A stretch of 64,000 nt of DNA from Rotaria macrura. Taxonomy: Eukaryota; Rotifera; Eurotatoria; Philodinida; Philodinidae. Positions within the stretch are counted from its first letter, which is position 1. Every line of letters starts with the position of its first letter. The stretch lies in the NCBI GenBank assembly GCA_900239685.1, contig OENT01000749.1, positions 1-64,000 of the forward strand, written 5' to 3'. The translations under genes were made by a program, and so were the position numbers. This document shows, in pieces, positions 29,182-40,730 of this stretch. The notes under the pieces are model-generated. The model saw only the letters and a program-made list of their open reading frames with translations. It did no database searches and was not told where the DNA came from.

Positions 29182-31153
29182 CTAAGTGTTGCTTGATTTC
29201 TTTTTAGTTGTTGAATTACGCATCGTATCAGTTTCTTTCTCTTCAATTGTTTCCGCTAGTTTTTTACTACCCAACGGTAAATTCGATAATGCTTGTCGTA
29301 CTGACTTCAATAGAGGATAATCATCTTCATTGATTACTCGACTTCCTAAAATAACAAATATCATATAAGAATGAAAGAACACCTTCAAACGTGAATTCTT
29401 TACCGGATTTTGTCTGTGTCAAACCATTAATCGTACCATCAACATCTTTATCTAATTCAGCAAATGATAATACTAAGGCTTTTTGTTCAGATGTTAATCG
29501 TCTGTAGAAAAATAAATGATAATAAATAGTTTCGACGAAAGAAAATACGAATTAAAACATACGTAGGTACTTTTATTTTTACATGAACATAGTGATCACC
29601 TGTTCCTGGACTTTGAAGACGTTTAATACCCTTACCAATCAGACGAAAACGTTGGTGGGATTGTGTGCCAAGTGGAATCTAAAAGTCAAACATTGGATTT
29701 AACGATACTACTACATTCAAACATTGAAATTTTATCTGACTTGTAAAACATGATCTTCATAGATTCCTGGTACTTTAATTGCTCCGCCAAGAATAGCTTG
29801 TACTATAGATAGATTAATTTCACTATGAATATCTTCTTTATCTCTTCGAAATCTTTCGCTTGTTTTAACTCGAAATGTGACAAAGACTTCAGATGAGCCT
29901 AAATTAACTCTCATCGTTTGTCCATCTTCCACACCTAAGTAGAAAAAATAACGTGTACTATTTTGAACAAACGAATTCTAGCCTAATTATATAGAAAAGA
30001 TTCTTTACCAGCTGGTATTGGTATTGTTGTCACTTTCTTTTGTATGGTTTTCCCTTTTCCTGAACATTCAAGACACGGTTTCGATATTGTTTCACGACGA
30101 CCATGACATGATCGACAGGTGGCACGCATGAAAAATGGACCCGTTTCAATCGTTTCCATACCAGTTCCATTACATGTACGACATTTTTGTGGTTGTGCAC
30201 CAGCAGCACAACGACTACCTTTACAAGTTGGACATGTATCAACGATTCGTACGTTTACTTCTTTATTACAACCACGTACAGCTTCTTGAAATGTTAAATC
30301 CAATGCTAACTAGAATAGAGGCATACTGCAAATAATGCAATCTCGATGAACTGTATGGAACTAGTACTTGTGTAATGCCTTGTTTCTGAAATGAATTCTC
30401 TTCGGCATCATTCGTCCATTCATGATTACTAAAGCCACCTCGACTAAATGCATCACCAAAGATTCTACGAAATAATTCTTCAGGATCAACTTGAGATTGA
30501 TAATATTCGTAACCACTTTGACGTGGATCACCTGAAGAACCACGAGCACCGGGGTAGGATCCTTGACCTGCACTGAATGGATCACCACTCATACCGTAAG
30601 TATCATAATTCTTTCGTTTTGTTTCATCACTCAATACTTCATAAGCTTCGGAAACGTCTTGAAATTTCTTCGTTGCAGTAGCATCCTTCTTCTCTGTCGT
30701 GTCCGGATGATATTGTTTTGCTAGCTAAGTAGGAAAGCGAAGTACGTGTAGGTTTTGTAATAAATTTAAGAAATAAATCAAACATACTGTATAGTAAGCT
30801 TTTTTTATGTCTTTTGCACTAGCTGTTTTTGGTACACCTAAGACTTCGTAGTAATCTTTTTTATCACGCTTATTGGATGTATGAAATGTACGTGAATGTT
30901 TGATAGAGAAGACTAGATAGAGCAAACATAATAACAAGACATGAACACTATTCAAATAATCAACATTCGATATACCGGTTACAATTTTTGATTGTAAAGA
31001 ATTAGAAAAATTTGTTCGGGTCGAACTTTCAAGGCCGTTATTGAACGATAACCATGATTTTGATGACAGAGATGATATGGCAAAATATTTGGATAGTAAT
31101 GGAGACAAACGAACAATACAGTTAGAACAGACTAACATACTCAAGAAAATCAA
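29182..31153 (-). CDS. DNAJA3: Mitochondrial DnaJ/Hsp40 co-chaperone, DNAJA3/Tid1-like (8 exons)
   Basis: Type I (class A) J-protein that loads clients on mitochondrial Hsp70. Exons are 31153-30976, 30912-30788, 30724-30368, 30309-30009, 29934-29741, 29678-29563, 29501-29404 and 29345-29182; all are GT-AG, giving 510 residues. A Ser-rich, basic N-terminus of about 70 residues fits a mitochondrial presequence. The J domain starts [20 protein letters not shown] and carries HPD ([11 protein letters not shown]). A Gly/Ser-rich linker follows, then four zinc repeats ([31 protein letters not shown]) and C-terminal client domains ([49 protein letters not shown]). The order [18 protein letters not shown] matches DNAJA3 rather than DNAJA1/2. 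The first intron (63 nt) is stop-free and in frame, so a longer isoform is possible. The start could also be the Met at about 31138. Confidence 0.93.
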
Positions 31154-32692
31154 GGGATGAGCAACAATCGAAAGTATTGATCGTGAATATCGTTCTTTGC
31201 TAGATAGATAGGTATGCCCATTCTATCATTAGACGTTTGTTTTAACCAATAGTGTTGTATTGTAGATGAAAAGGAATAGAGAGAGAGAGAGTAACAGATG
31301 ACATCTATCGAATCGAGGCATGGTTTCAAATATAAAACTATTGAAAGAACCAAAACGTCTGATATGAGTGATACTGATGACTGTATATTTCGATGATTTT
31401 TGATAAAATATTCAGATTGTTCATTAATTTGAAATTAACGAATTTTTTTCTCATAGAGTAAATTAATTTTCAATTTTTCTAAATGCTTTTCTTTATAGTT
31501 GTCTTGAATTTCTGTCTATGCTATTCATTCTTATATGAGATAGTAGCCAAATACGACAAGTTACTTGATTAGATTCGTTCGTTTCACAACTAAAAAAGCG
31601 AACATGCATATGTCAGGTCGATGGAAAAGATGATGGTCAATTGTGACATACATTAGGAACACGTTGCTGCACATTCCTGCCATAACATTAGTAACCAGAT
31701 GTGAATTTCATTAGACAGATAGTATTTCAGAAGCAGAAGAATACTTAAGAAATGTTAAATCTATCGGTTCATTGTCAACAAAAGTCAATAATCAATGAAA
31801 AAAATGAAGTTCTGTTGAACTGTAAACTTTTGCAAAATGTACTATTTCGGTGATCAGAGCTTTCTAATGTCGACGAGCTGGGATGATGCAATGGATTAAA
31901 ACTGTACAAAATTGATTAAAAAAACATCATAAATGTGTGCAAGAAGTTGGTCCGATGTTATCTCAGATAATACGAGCACTATCACTCGTTATGCAAGGCT
32001 GTTGCAATAATTTTAGCAACTTTACTAGTAACAATTCAACAATTAGTTTATGAATTGTTTTCCCTTTATCTCACAGTTGGAAATGAATAAACGAATGAGT
32101 TTTTAAATCAGAAACGGAGGTAAGTGTTTGGGATGCCTTCAATATAACGTAGAAATAGTAATGTGATGACTCCCGAAACAAAAAAAAAGTAAAAAAAGAA
32201 AACAAAATAGAGAGGCTACATAAGCCGATAAACGATTCATTTTAAGATACCATACTAAAGAGTACTTATTTTCTAAGTTGAAAGTGTCTGTAGTTACACT
32301 TTGAGAAACGTATTTGAAATATAAGATTTCTTACACAAAGTAGGAAGCGAACTGCATAGCACATTTATTCATATGAAAGTACAAAGAATAGAATCAGTAA
32401 TCGAATTAGCACCTGATGATAAACTAAGTGTATCTGTTACTAGCTATTATCCAACCAGTACAAAGTATGAAGAGAAAAAGAAACTGCATCGGCATATAAA
32501 TACACCTATTCGATCGATTTAGGCACTTGATTGAGTTTCTCATTTCACACTGGTTTCAATTTAGTGGAAAAAAGAACGCTTTTTATTTCATAATTCCACA
32601 CTACCTATGTAAAATAAATACTTCTTTTCATTTGATGATGTGGCTTATTTCTGCGACTCCAATTCTCGATACTACTGAAGATCTGTTTTTAG
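31154..32692. other. Spacer between DNAJA3 and GH71 genes (divergent promoters)
   Basis: AT-rich with a short GA run near 31280. No gene or transposon end recognised. It contains the promoters of both flanking genes. Confidence 0.5.
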
Positions 32693-34390
32693 ATGATTTT
32701 TACTAGAAATCAATTACTAGTATTCATTCTATTGTACTGCGCTAGTGGCATTTCGGCTAGATACAATGATCCGAACTGTGGATGGGCTGACAGAACCTAT
32801 CGGGCTGTTGGCGATTGGGCTATTGATGCTGGATCCAATTCTAACTGGAATCCAGTGGAACCGAAAGGTTTGATGCATGATACTAACGTGCAATCGTGTG
32901 AATATGCTGTTGATGTTCATGGACTTCAGCGTAATAAAGTTTACAATTGGAAAGTAACTGTTGGTGATTCTTGGGATGTCAGTTGGGGATGTGTAGGACG
33001 AGGCGGACCTGATTGTCAATTCTCAACACCCACTGGCTCGATTCGTCTGAAGATTGTGGGTTCTTTTGCCTATCCTCTAACGGCCGATATAATTGATGCA
33101 TCAGCTAGCCTTACGACTGCTTCTCCTAGTCCACCGTCTGGTGCGATATCTGATAAGAAAGTATTTGCTCACTATATGGTAGGCTTTGCCTATCCATCTG
33201 ACCAGAATTTTTTCGACACTCAAATAAAGAAAGCAAAAGCGGCCGGTATTGATGGATTTGCACTTAACGTCGGCATCGATGATTGGCAGCCCGATCGTGT
33301 AGCTAAAGCTCTAGCTGCTGCAGGAAACAACGGAGGTTTTACAATGTTTATTTCGTTTGATATGGCTTCGTTGACATTCAATAATGCCGTTCTTAGTCGC
33401 TTTCATTTTGCTGCTAGCCATCCTAACTATTTTAAAGTGAACGGACGACCTTTCTATTCTACTTTTGCTGGTGAAAATCAAGATAATTTTTGGGCAAATT
33501 GGAAAGTCTCCAGTGGAATGAATCCTTACTTTTGTCCAAGTTGGCCTAACTATCCAACGGCGAATCTATTACAATCCCATCCAGTTGCCGATTGTATATT
33601 CACTTGGAATGCTTGGCCAGCTGGAAATGCTGGACCTAATTCTCGTTTTGACACTTCAGGTGATAGAAATCTCCTTGCTAGTGCCAAAGCTACCGGCAAA
33701 ACTTACATGGCTCCACTTGCACCTTGGTTCTACACGTATGTATGGGGATCAGGATGGCATAAGAATTGGATATTCGGTTCTGAAAAACTTTTACCTGAGA
33801 GATGGCAACAAATTGTTTCGTTACAACCGGATTTTGTTGAAGTTATTACTTGGAATGACTATACTGAATCTTCTTATATGTGTTCGATTAGCAGCGATCT
33901 ACCAACTGGTATGGGAGGTATCAATGATATGATAAATAATCCACGACCCATGCATCATGATGGTTGGTTGGAACTCTCAAAACATTACATTCAATGGTAC
34001 AAGAACAATGCTAGACCCACAGTGACAAACGATCAATTCTATTGGTGGTATCGTATTCATCCGAAGAATAATGTCAATGGTGATGCTCCTCAGTATCGTA
34101 ATGATGCTCAAGATTGCGTTGCTGTCCACACAATTGTCAAGAGTATTAGACCGAACGGAGGACAATATACTGTAGTAGTTGACTTGAATGGATCCAAAAC
34201 AAGCTATGTTATCAATCAGCTAGAACAGACAGAATGCATTCCATTCCCTGCTAATCTCGGCTACGTCACTGTTTCTTTGATTGGTCCAGACAATAATGTA
34301 TGGTGGGCTGAAGGCAACAATGTTGCTCAGCAGAGCAGTGGCAATAATTTTAATGCTTTCGTTAATAGTCATAGTTTTCCGAGTCCTTAG
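32693..34390 (+). CDS. Secreted GH71 alpha-1,3-glucanase (mutanase), intronless, fungal-type
   Basis: Endo-alpha-1,3-glucanase of glycoside hydrolase family 71, which hydrolyses alpha-1,3-glucan of fungal walls or dextran-type polymers. The single open frame of 565 codons begins with a signal peptide (about 1-22, cleaved after SGISA). Residues 23-150 form a Trp/Cys-rich module (YNWKVTVGDSWDVSWGC) that resembles a glucan-binding beta-sandwich; that reading is inference. The GH71 barrel spans about 155-450: KKVFAHYMVGFAYPS, AAGIDGFALNVGIDDWQ, HPNYFKVNGRPFYSTFAGE, CPSWPNYPTAN and the family signature ITWNDYTESSYM near 385-396, which holds a likely catalytic acid. A C-terminal beta-rich tail follows (455-565). 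GH71 is mainly fungal, and the gene lacks introns between multi-intron animal genes; together these fit horizontal acquisition. Its GC is somewhat above that of its surroundings. It is intact, with no frameshift. Confidence 0.93.
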   Translation: MIFTRNQLLVFILLYCASGISARYNDPNCGWADRTYRAVGDWAIDAGSNSNWNPVEPKGLMHDTNVQSCEYAVDVHGLQRNKVYNWKVTVGDSWDVSWGCVGRGGPDCQFSTPTGSIRLKIVGSFAYPLTADIIDASASLTTASPSPPSGAISDKKVFAHYMVGFAYPSDQNFFDTQIKKAKAAGIDGFALNVGIDDWQPDRVAKALAAAGNNGGFTMFISFDMASLTFNNAVLSRFHFAASHPNYFKVNGRPFYSTFAGENQDNFWANWKVSSGMNPYFCPSWPNYPTANLLQSHPVADCIFTWNAWPAGNAGPNSRFDTSGDRNLLASAKATGKTYMAPLAPWFYTYVWGSGWHKNWIFGSEKLLPERWQQIVSLQPDFVEVITWNDYTESSYMCSISSDLPTGMGGINDMINNPRPMHHDGWLELSKHYIQWYKNNARPTVTNDQFYWWYRIHPKNNVNGDAPQYRNDAQDCVAVHTIVKSIRPNGGQYTVVVDLNGSKTSYVINQLEQTECIPFPANLGYVTVSLIGPDNNVWWAEGNNVAQQSSGNNFNAFVNSHSFPSP

Positions 34391-36390
34391 TTTGTATCTA
34401 TACTATTGAGTATCAGTATAGAATGTTTGATTTTACGTTTAATTTGGTTGCATAATCCTACTCTTGTATTAATCGTTGATAAAACATGGGCATTTTTAAA
34501 CGCTATTGAGAATTTAACTTTTGATGTTCATATCAAACAATCACAATTAGAACTGAAGGCGATGACATATATGAACAGGATAACCGAATACAAAACCCAC
34601 ATATTTTTCTTAGTCACAATCATTATTCGCTTAGGCATTTTTTTCAATAAGCTCATTCCAAGATTTATTGCGTTGCATATCAATCGAAAATGTAATGATG
34701 ATGCATTATTACTCTCTGAAACTTTTCAATGGACACTAACTTTCTATCACTATGTAGTACCATCACCTAACAACGGCGTTTTAGTTGGAACGGATTTCCT
34801 GAGAGTTCAGAACATAATATCTTTTAACATTCTTCTCAATGTCGTTGATAACAGTAAATCGATTGATATTTCTAATTTTTCGAATATATGTAATTATATC
34901 ATTCTACGCGAATGTACTAGTCTATCTAGTTTTCATTGTTAACTTCATACACTTTGATACGAAGATGATTAAATATGTTGCACACGATCAAAAGTACAAT
35001 TGAAACAACAGACAAAAATGAATAAACAGAGGAGACAGAATTGTAAAAAAAATATCCGATTAAGTGAACAATAACTTTTTATAATTCTCAGTCGAATAGA
35101 ATAAGAAAGTTTGGAGGAAACATGAAACAACTAAAGCATTCAAAACAACTGTGATCCATTGATCATCTGCCTGTTCAAGTTGCCATTCATGTATTTTTTC
35201 CTCTTTGATGAATATATCATTCGAAATACTAGATTGAAACGTAACTTGTCAATTCATTCATATGTCGTATTCTTGAGAATAAATTGAAGAGGAAACTTTT
35301 GTATCTAATAAGAACATCGTCGTTATTGAGACAAACTGTGATAGAAAAAAATAGATCGATAAAGAGAACAGCTGGATAATTTTGTTAAATCTGAGCTTCA
35401 CCTGTGACAAATGATGCATAGGGCGTTTGGTTACTAAAGAAAATGTATTTCTCGAGTTTCTGCTAGATCTAGACTTGCATTTCTCATGCATAGTTTCATT
35501 CTCGTACCAAAGCAGGCATATAGTTATCGCGTACAGCGTACACACTATTCGATAATAAATTCAGTCTGGTGCAGAACCAAACTGGTGTGGTGTGCAGCGT
35601 TCCGAATGGAATTCGAAAAGAAAATGGTTTCGTGCACTTTGGTTTATTGAACAAAACGTATCGGTACACTTTACTTTAGTAACCAAAGGGTACCACAGTG
35701 TATATATCGAAACTTACGGTATAATCTAGAAAAACACGTGTTCATTTTCATATCTGCTAAACAAACTATTCGCTTCATGTTAAAAGAGGAAAGAAAAAAA
35801 ATGGTGAATACTGTCCGTAAGAAAAAAAATACTAAAAGTAGCACTAGTCGATAGTAAAAATGAAAAGCAAAGGTCATATCGTTCAAAGTCAGCTTTTCGC
35901 GTACCCTGATATTAGAATTAATTCATTTACAAACAGATTTTTCGATAGAGTGCAAAGTGTTAATTTTGTAGACAAAGTGTTCTGCGTACACTTTGTTTTT
36001 GTCAGCAGCGTGCAAAACAGCGTGTACTTGAGACTTAGCAAGGGTTCTGTACACTTTGATTATGCTGGGTACACCTGCTATTTGTATCGCTGGTGGTGTG
36101 TGTTCTGATGTTGGTATTTAACGGATTGAGATCGGAATTGTGTACTCTATGCTTGCTTATTATCGATCCTTTCCCATGGCTTTTGGTTTCTTCTCCCATT
36201 ATTTCGCATAATTCCGATCTTTTCCTCATTATACAAATCGTTTTCGAGTATTCTTATAGATTCTTCTTTTTTTCTAGTTACAGTGACATCTATCGCTTTG
36301 ACTAATCGGTTTATTTTTCTTCGAATAGAGATTCATCTCATTTCTTGAATTTAACTTTACATTTGGAATAAAATATCGTCTACTATTGTC
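34391..36390. other. Spacer with degenerate GTACACTTTG-type repeats
   Basis: A 178-codon frame (34406-34942, +) starts 16 bases after the glucanase stop. It is long for AT-rich DNA, but shows no motif, signal or homologous feature, so I do not call it. From about 35530 to 36080 the decamer GTACACTTTG and variants recur in both orientations. Confidence 0.4.
35530..36085. repeat. Cluster of GTACACTTTG / CAAAGTGTAC-like motifs
   Basis: Variants occur near 35631 (GTGCACTTTG), 35663 (GTACACTTTA), 35950 (GTGCAAAGTGT), 35972 (ACAAAGTGTTC), 35986 (GTACACTTTG), 36010-36025 and 36049 (GTACACTTTG). The spacing is irregular. This may be a decayed satellite or a transposon end region. Confidence 0.4.
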
Positions 36391-38815
36391 ATGTTTCCTT
36401 CAAAGACAACAACTACGGCTCAATATCAACCGACTGTTTTAATTACTGCTCAACAAGCACATCCGTGGACAATCAGTGGTTTTAACGGATTGAATGGTAA
36501 TATTCTTCTTACATTTAAATGTGATGCACCGGTTGCATGTCATGGTCTCTTATGTTCTCGTGATCATATCTATGCTGCTGCCATAGATCGTCCTTCAATT
36601 TATGTTTGGAAATTGAACAGTCGAGTAAGGTTCAATCCGATCGTATGCGATCGTATTTATTTAAATTTATTTCTAGAATCGAGATTATAAAAAAATAACA
36701 GTTGCGGGACCTGTTAATGCGATGACATTCGTACGTGATTCAACTCTCTTGGCGTGTGCTATAGGAAATAAAATCTTTATTTATAAAGTAAAATTCTAAA
36801 TTTAGAAGAAAAACAAACGAAAATCTTTTATCTGAACCTGAATTTAGCTTGATAATGGTCAACATATAATCACACTTTCAGCACATATTCGAACGATAAA
36901 TCATTTATTATTCGATGAAGATCAAGATTGTTTAATATCCGTTGGAGAAGATAATCTTATGCATCGATGGAATATTGAAGAGTAACAAACTAAACTACAA
37001 TTTATTGTTTCATTCTCAATAGAAACGTGTTCTTTTTTTGTATTAAAGAATAAATCCAGATCGAAATATGGATGTGTCTCCATCAAAATCATTCCCAGGT
37101 CATACAGGTCCCATACATGATCTTTGTCAAATATCAATTGCCAAGTTTCATTTACTGTTAACTGCTTCAAGTGATCTCAGTGTTCGAGTATGTCTTCTTC
37201 ATAGTCGTTTCTTTTGTAAAAATAATCATTTTACATTTCAAGTTATGGGATATTGTTACCGGAAAATGTTTATGCACATTTTTATTTCCTAATGAAATTC
37301 ATTCCATATGTGCATCATCATTTTCTACAACGATGTATTGTGGGACAGATACTGGTACAATTTTTATTGTTTCATTACGAACATTAACTACTCAAGTAAG
37401 ATTTGATGGATTCAAAATTTTCACGCTCCTGTGCTCTTAGTTTTTTTTTCATACATCATTTCACAGTACTTTTTGCTTCGATGAAGAATATCTCAGCCTG
37501 TATTATAATGTTCTACGTCAAAAAGAGAATACATTATTCTAGAGAAGATAGCAAGTATATTTTTCAAATCTTCACTGCCAACCTATGAACTTATCATAAT
37601 TTATTCTTCGAGGGACATCCGTATTTTATCAAGTGCACTGCGTTCAACGGATCTAATCGAAATAGTAGTTGTTAGCCCATAGAGAAATGCGGAATTCATA
37701 ATAATTAATTAAAACTGTTTACAATTACATCAAATTAAAAGAAACTGTTTTTAATAAACCGAAAGATTTTTCAACGAGCAGTTCTATTGACAAGTGTATT
37801 GAAAATAATGATGTAGTCCACTCAACTGAAATTCAGAACAATCAAGCATATATTTTATAGACAAAAAAAAAAGAAAATAAATTCTCACAATTTTACGTAG
37901 TTTCTGCGAAAAAAATATCCGGGCTGAATAATGAGATGCATATTGCTTTTAATATAAATAAATGTATTATCATGAGCAATGCGAAATGTTTTCTTGATAA
38001 TCCCTACGGAAACTCTACTAGTGTTTCTTTCAAAAGTCACACATAATTTTGAACCACTAACTCATCTAATTTTCGTTGGTGATATAACATTTTAGTTTGG
38101 AGATGTACAACATCAAAATCCAACGATTACGATCGATAATAATAATTCCAAACAATTGACTCATCATCAGTAAGTCGAACGATTGGATTAATGCCTGAAA
38201 ATTATTTATGATGAAAACATTTTCTTTCCAGAGGTTCTGTTATATCGCTTCGTTTAAGTGCAGATGAACAGATTTTATATTCGGGTAGTCTTGATAAAGA
38301 TTGTGCTATGTGGGATTTATCATCAGGTCAAATACGTTTTAAAAAATCATGTTCAAGTATGAAGAACTATTTTAAAATTTTAGTTATGTCAATCGAAATT
38401 TTTTCTTTAGGTCCTATAACAAATATTCTTCTTGCTAAAATCGACACTGATGATATAAATGAAGGATCGACTGTTTCTATTCCATTTAGTGTATGGTTAA
38501 AACTTTGATTTTAACTTCTTTTGTTTTGTAATATACTTTCTTTAAATAGACTTTTTCGAATGAAACGGATGGTGAAGTTATTGCGTCTACTCTTGCAACT
38601 CGAAATAGTTCTTTGCAAAGAGCAGGATGCCATCAAGATTCTATCAAGTTTATTCCTATGGTAAACAATATTAGTGTATCGATAGTTTAATAAGAATTCA
38701 ATTTTCATTCTAGCCACCGGCGAATGGTGAATCAGACGAATCAGCGGCTATGGCAGCACCAACATTTGTTCAAATGGCTCGTTTATTACTTGAGCAACAA
38801 ATGAACTCATATTAA
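36391..38815 (+). CDS. WDR18: WDR18/Ipi3-like WD40 protein (10 exons)
   Basis: WD40 propeller of the Rix1/PELP1-WDR18-TEX10 complex, which acts in late 60S pre-ribosome maturation (ITS2 processing) in nucleolus and nucleoplasm. Exons are 36391-36624, 36677-36787, 36848-36981, 37049-37187, 37243-37395, 38096-38169, 38232-38356, 38411-38490, 38550-38660 and 38714-38815; all are GT-AG and in phase, for 420 residues, about the family length. WD repeats are visible: AAAIDRPSIYVWKL, LISVGEDNLMHRWN, LTASSDLSVRLWDIVTGKCL, and LSADEQILYSGSLDKDCAMWDLSSGQI. The late position of the last WD repeat, a loop of Asn/Thr-rich sequence before it and the C-terminal helix FVQMARLLLEQQM are WDR18-like. Intron 5 is 700 nt, unlike the other short ones. 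The WD40 call is certain; the WDR18 assignment is probable. Confidence 0.85.
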
Positions 38816-39413
38816 TTATAAGAAAAATTCCTTGTCAGATATTTTGTATCTTTTTTTTTGTGTTCTTTGATAAATGTTATGTAGCTTATATGACCCATCT
38901 TGATTATAAAATCAAATATTAATTTAAAGATGTGTTGTTTATTATTCTATAAGGCTTTGTTGATAAAATAATGCAAAATACTCGACGAAGGAATTCATCC
39001 AATTATTTTCTTTTATTTTTATAGCATTCTAGTTTTATGTCATGCGTAGTCGATGGAACGCACCTTATTAATATCAACAGAGATTAGTCTGCTGAGAGAT
39101 TGGTTCATGTTTAATGGGTTTTTTCTTTTTTATCAATCTATTTTAAATAGTAGAAAACGTTTATATGCTATTTCGTCCAAAGTCATTCCTGACAAATAGA
39201 TAGACAAAAGTACTGTTTCATTTTTTTAAACACTTCACATCGATTTAAAATGATGAGATGCGGGAGTAGGCGTCGTGATATATCATCGTAACTATTAAAT
39301 GCTGACTGAAACTAATAAAAATATCCTTTAAATAAGATAAATCTCGGTAACCCCTTGTGTGTTTATTTCATATTCTTTATAGGACGAGCACAGTTCAATT
39401 AAAGTGACATGAA
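38816..39413. other. Short convergent spacer
   Basis: AT-rich 3' flank shared by WDR18 (+) and the B-box gene (-). Nothing else recognised. Confidence 0.5.
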
Positions 39414-40730
39414 TTATTTACTTTTTTGAAATGTGTGAAGATTTACACTATTCGCAGTTGATACTGCTAACTTATTGGTATCGAGCAATGCAGCGCAACA
39501 AGAATTCGGACGGTATTTAATCTTTGTCTTTATTTTTCCATCTTCAGTAATTTGAAACATGAGTCCAGTCTCATAATCGACAACGAGCCATTCATTACAA
39601 GTGAGTGAACAACAGCGAAATATTATATTTTCAACCCACCATATATCAAGTGGACATGACCAGATACGATCGAGTATTTTTGTATGTCTCAATTCAATGC
39701 GTACCAGTTTCTTTGACATATTCCTGATCACCATAGCTAGATCTCCATTACTATATACAATATCATCGATCGTTTCATCTTTAGCACATGTCAAAGGAGA
39801 TCTCCATTCTTTAATCAATTTCATCGATGAGCTCAACGAAAATTCCATAATAGACGAAGCATTTTCATTAGTGCTAATATAGAGAACGATATCAGAGCAT
39901 GTACCAGATAATACGTGTCGCTTTTTTATTGTGTACACAAGCTCACTGGCCATTGTGTATTCATTAATAAGAAATATCTTATTTTCTTCTAGTACAATAA
40001 ATCGATCTAATGTTGATGACCAGCACATGTCATGAATGCGACCGTTTGACCATAACAATCGTTTCAATAAATTCATTTCATGATCAAATAAACATAAATC
40101 AGGTTGTTGATGCACCAACAGATATCGATCGTTGCTGGCCAATACTCGATAGCTTCCTGTAATACTGCTAATAGTTTTGTGAACGGGCGAAAGAATGGAT
40201 AGATCAAGTTCATGTTCAATCATCTGTTTAATAGAAACTAACGTATTATCAATTAGTAAAGGACGAATATCGATAGTGAAACGTGCTTTTTCGATATTGC
40301 TCATGTCTCGTTTTAGTTGACGAACGGCTGACTTAAATGAATCAATATCTAGACGAGTTGTTTCTTGTTTATTGATGTGTTCAGTTATTTGTGAATATGT
40401 TCGACTGAGTTCATTTCGTTGTCGATCTATTTGTTCGTTGAGAAGTTGATCGATTTCTTGACACTTTTGTTCAAATAAATTGTCAATTCTCTTATAACAA
40501 TCTTGTCGCCATTCTTCAAGCATTTGACGGCTTCGACGAACTAACTTTTGCATATTCAATGTTTCAAGACGATCACCAAGGGCTTTTATTTCCCTATTCA
40601 AAGGATTCAATTGAGATATGAGTAAGGCATTATGCTCATTTAGATGATGTAGACACAAAGTTTTTTGGCAACAATCGCATCGTCCTCGTGTCATACGAGT
40701 ACATTTCTCGATCACACATGATTCAGGCAT
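39414..40730 (-). CDS. B-box-like zinc finger/coiled-coil/propeller-like protein, paralogue A, intronless
   Basis: TRIM-like protein of 438 residues in one exon. The N-terminus carries C5, C10 and a cluster CDCCQKTLCLHHLNEHN, matching the C-x2-C-x4-C-x2-H-x3-H half of a B-box. Residues 40-170 are strongly helical with heptads (DRLETLNMQKLVRRSRQMLE, NEQIDRQRNELSRTY), a probable coiled coil. Residues 190-435 contain repeated beta-strand blocks (YRVLASNDRYLLVHQQPDLC, WSSTLDRFIVLEENKIFLIN, WLVVDYETGLMFQITEDGK), which look like a degenerate beta-propeller. There is no RING. Its paralogue at 43264-44583 lies in head-to-head orientation. Function is unknown; an adaptor or E3-like partner role is inference. 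Bdelloids seem rich in such intronless B-box/propeller genes, as far as I recall. Confidence 0.85.
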   Translation of the reverse strand: MPESCVIEKCTRMTRGRCDCCQKTLCLHHLNEHNALLISQLNPLNREIKALGDRLETLNMQKLVRRSRQMLEEWRQDCYKRIDNLFEQKCQEIDQLLNEQIDRQRNELSRTYSQITEHINKQETTRLDIDSFKSAVRQLKRDMSNIEKARFTIDIRPLLIDNTLVSIKQMIEHELDLSILSPVHKTISSITGSYRVLASNDRYLLVHQQPDLCLFDHEMNLLKRLLWSNGRIHDMCWSSTLDRFIVLEENKIFLINEYTMASELVYTIKKRHVLSGTCSDIVLYISTNENASSIMEFSLSSSMKLIKEWRSPLTCAKDETIDDIVYSNGDLAMVIRNMSKKLVRIELRHTKILDRIWSCPLDIWWVENIIFRCCSLTCNEWLVVDYETGLMFQITEDGKIKTKIKYRPNSCCAALLDTNKLAVSTANSVNLHTFQKSK

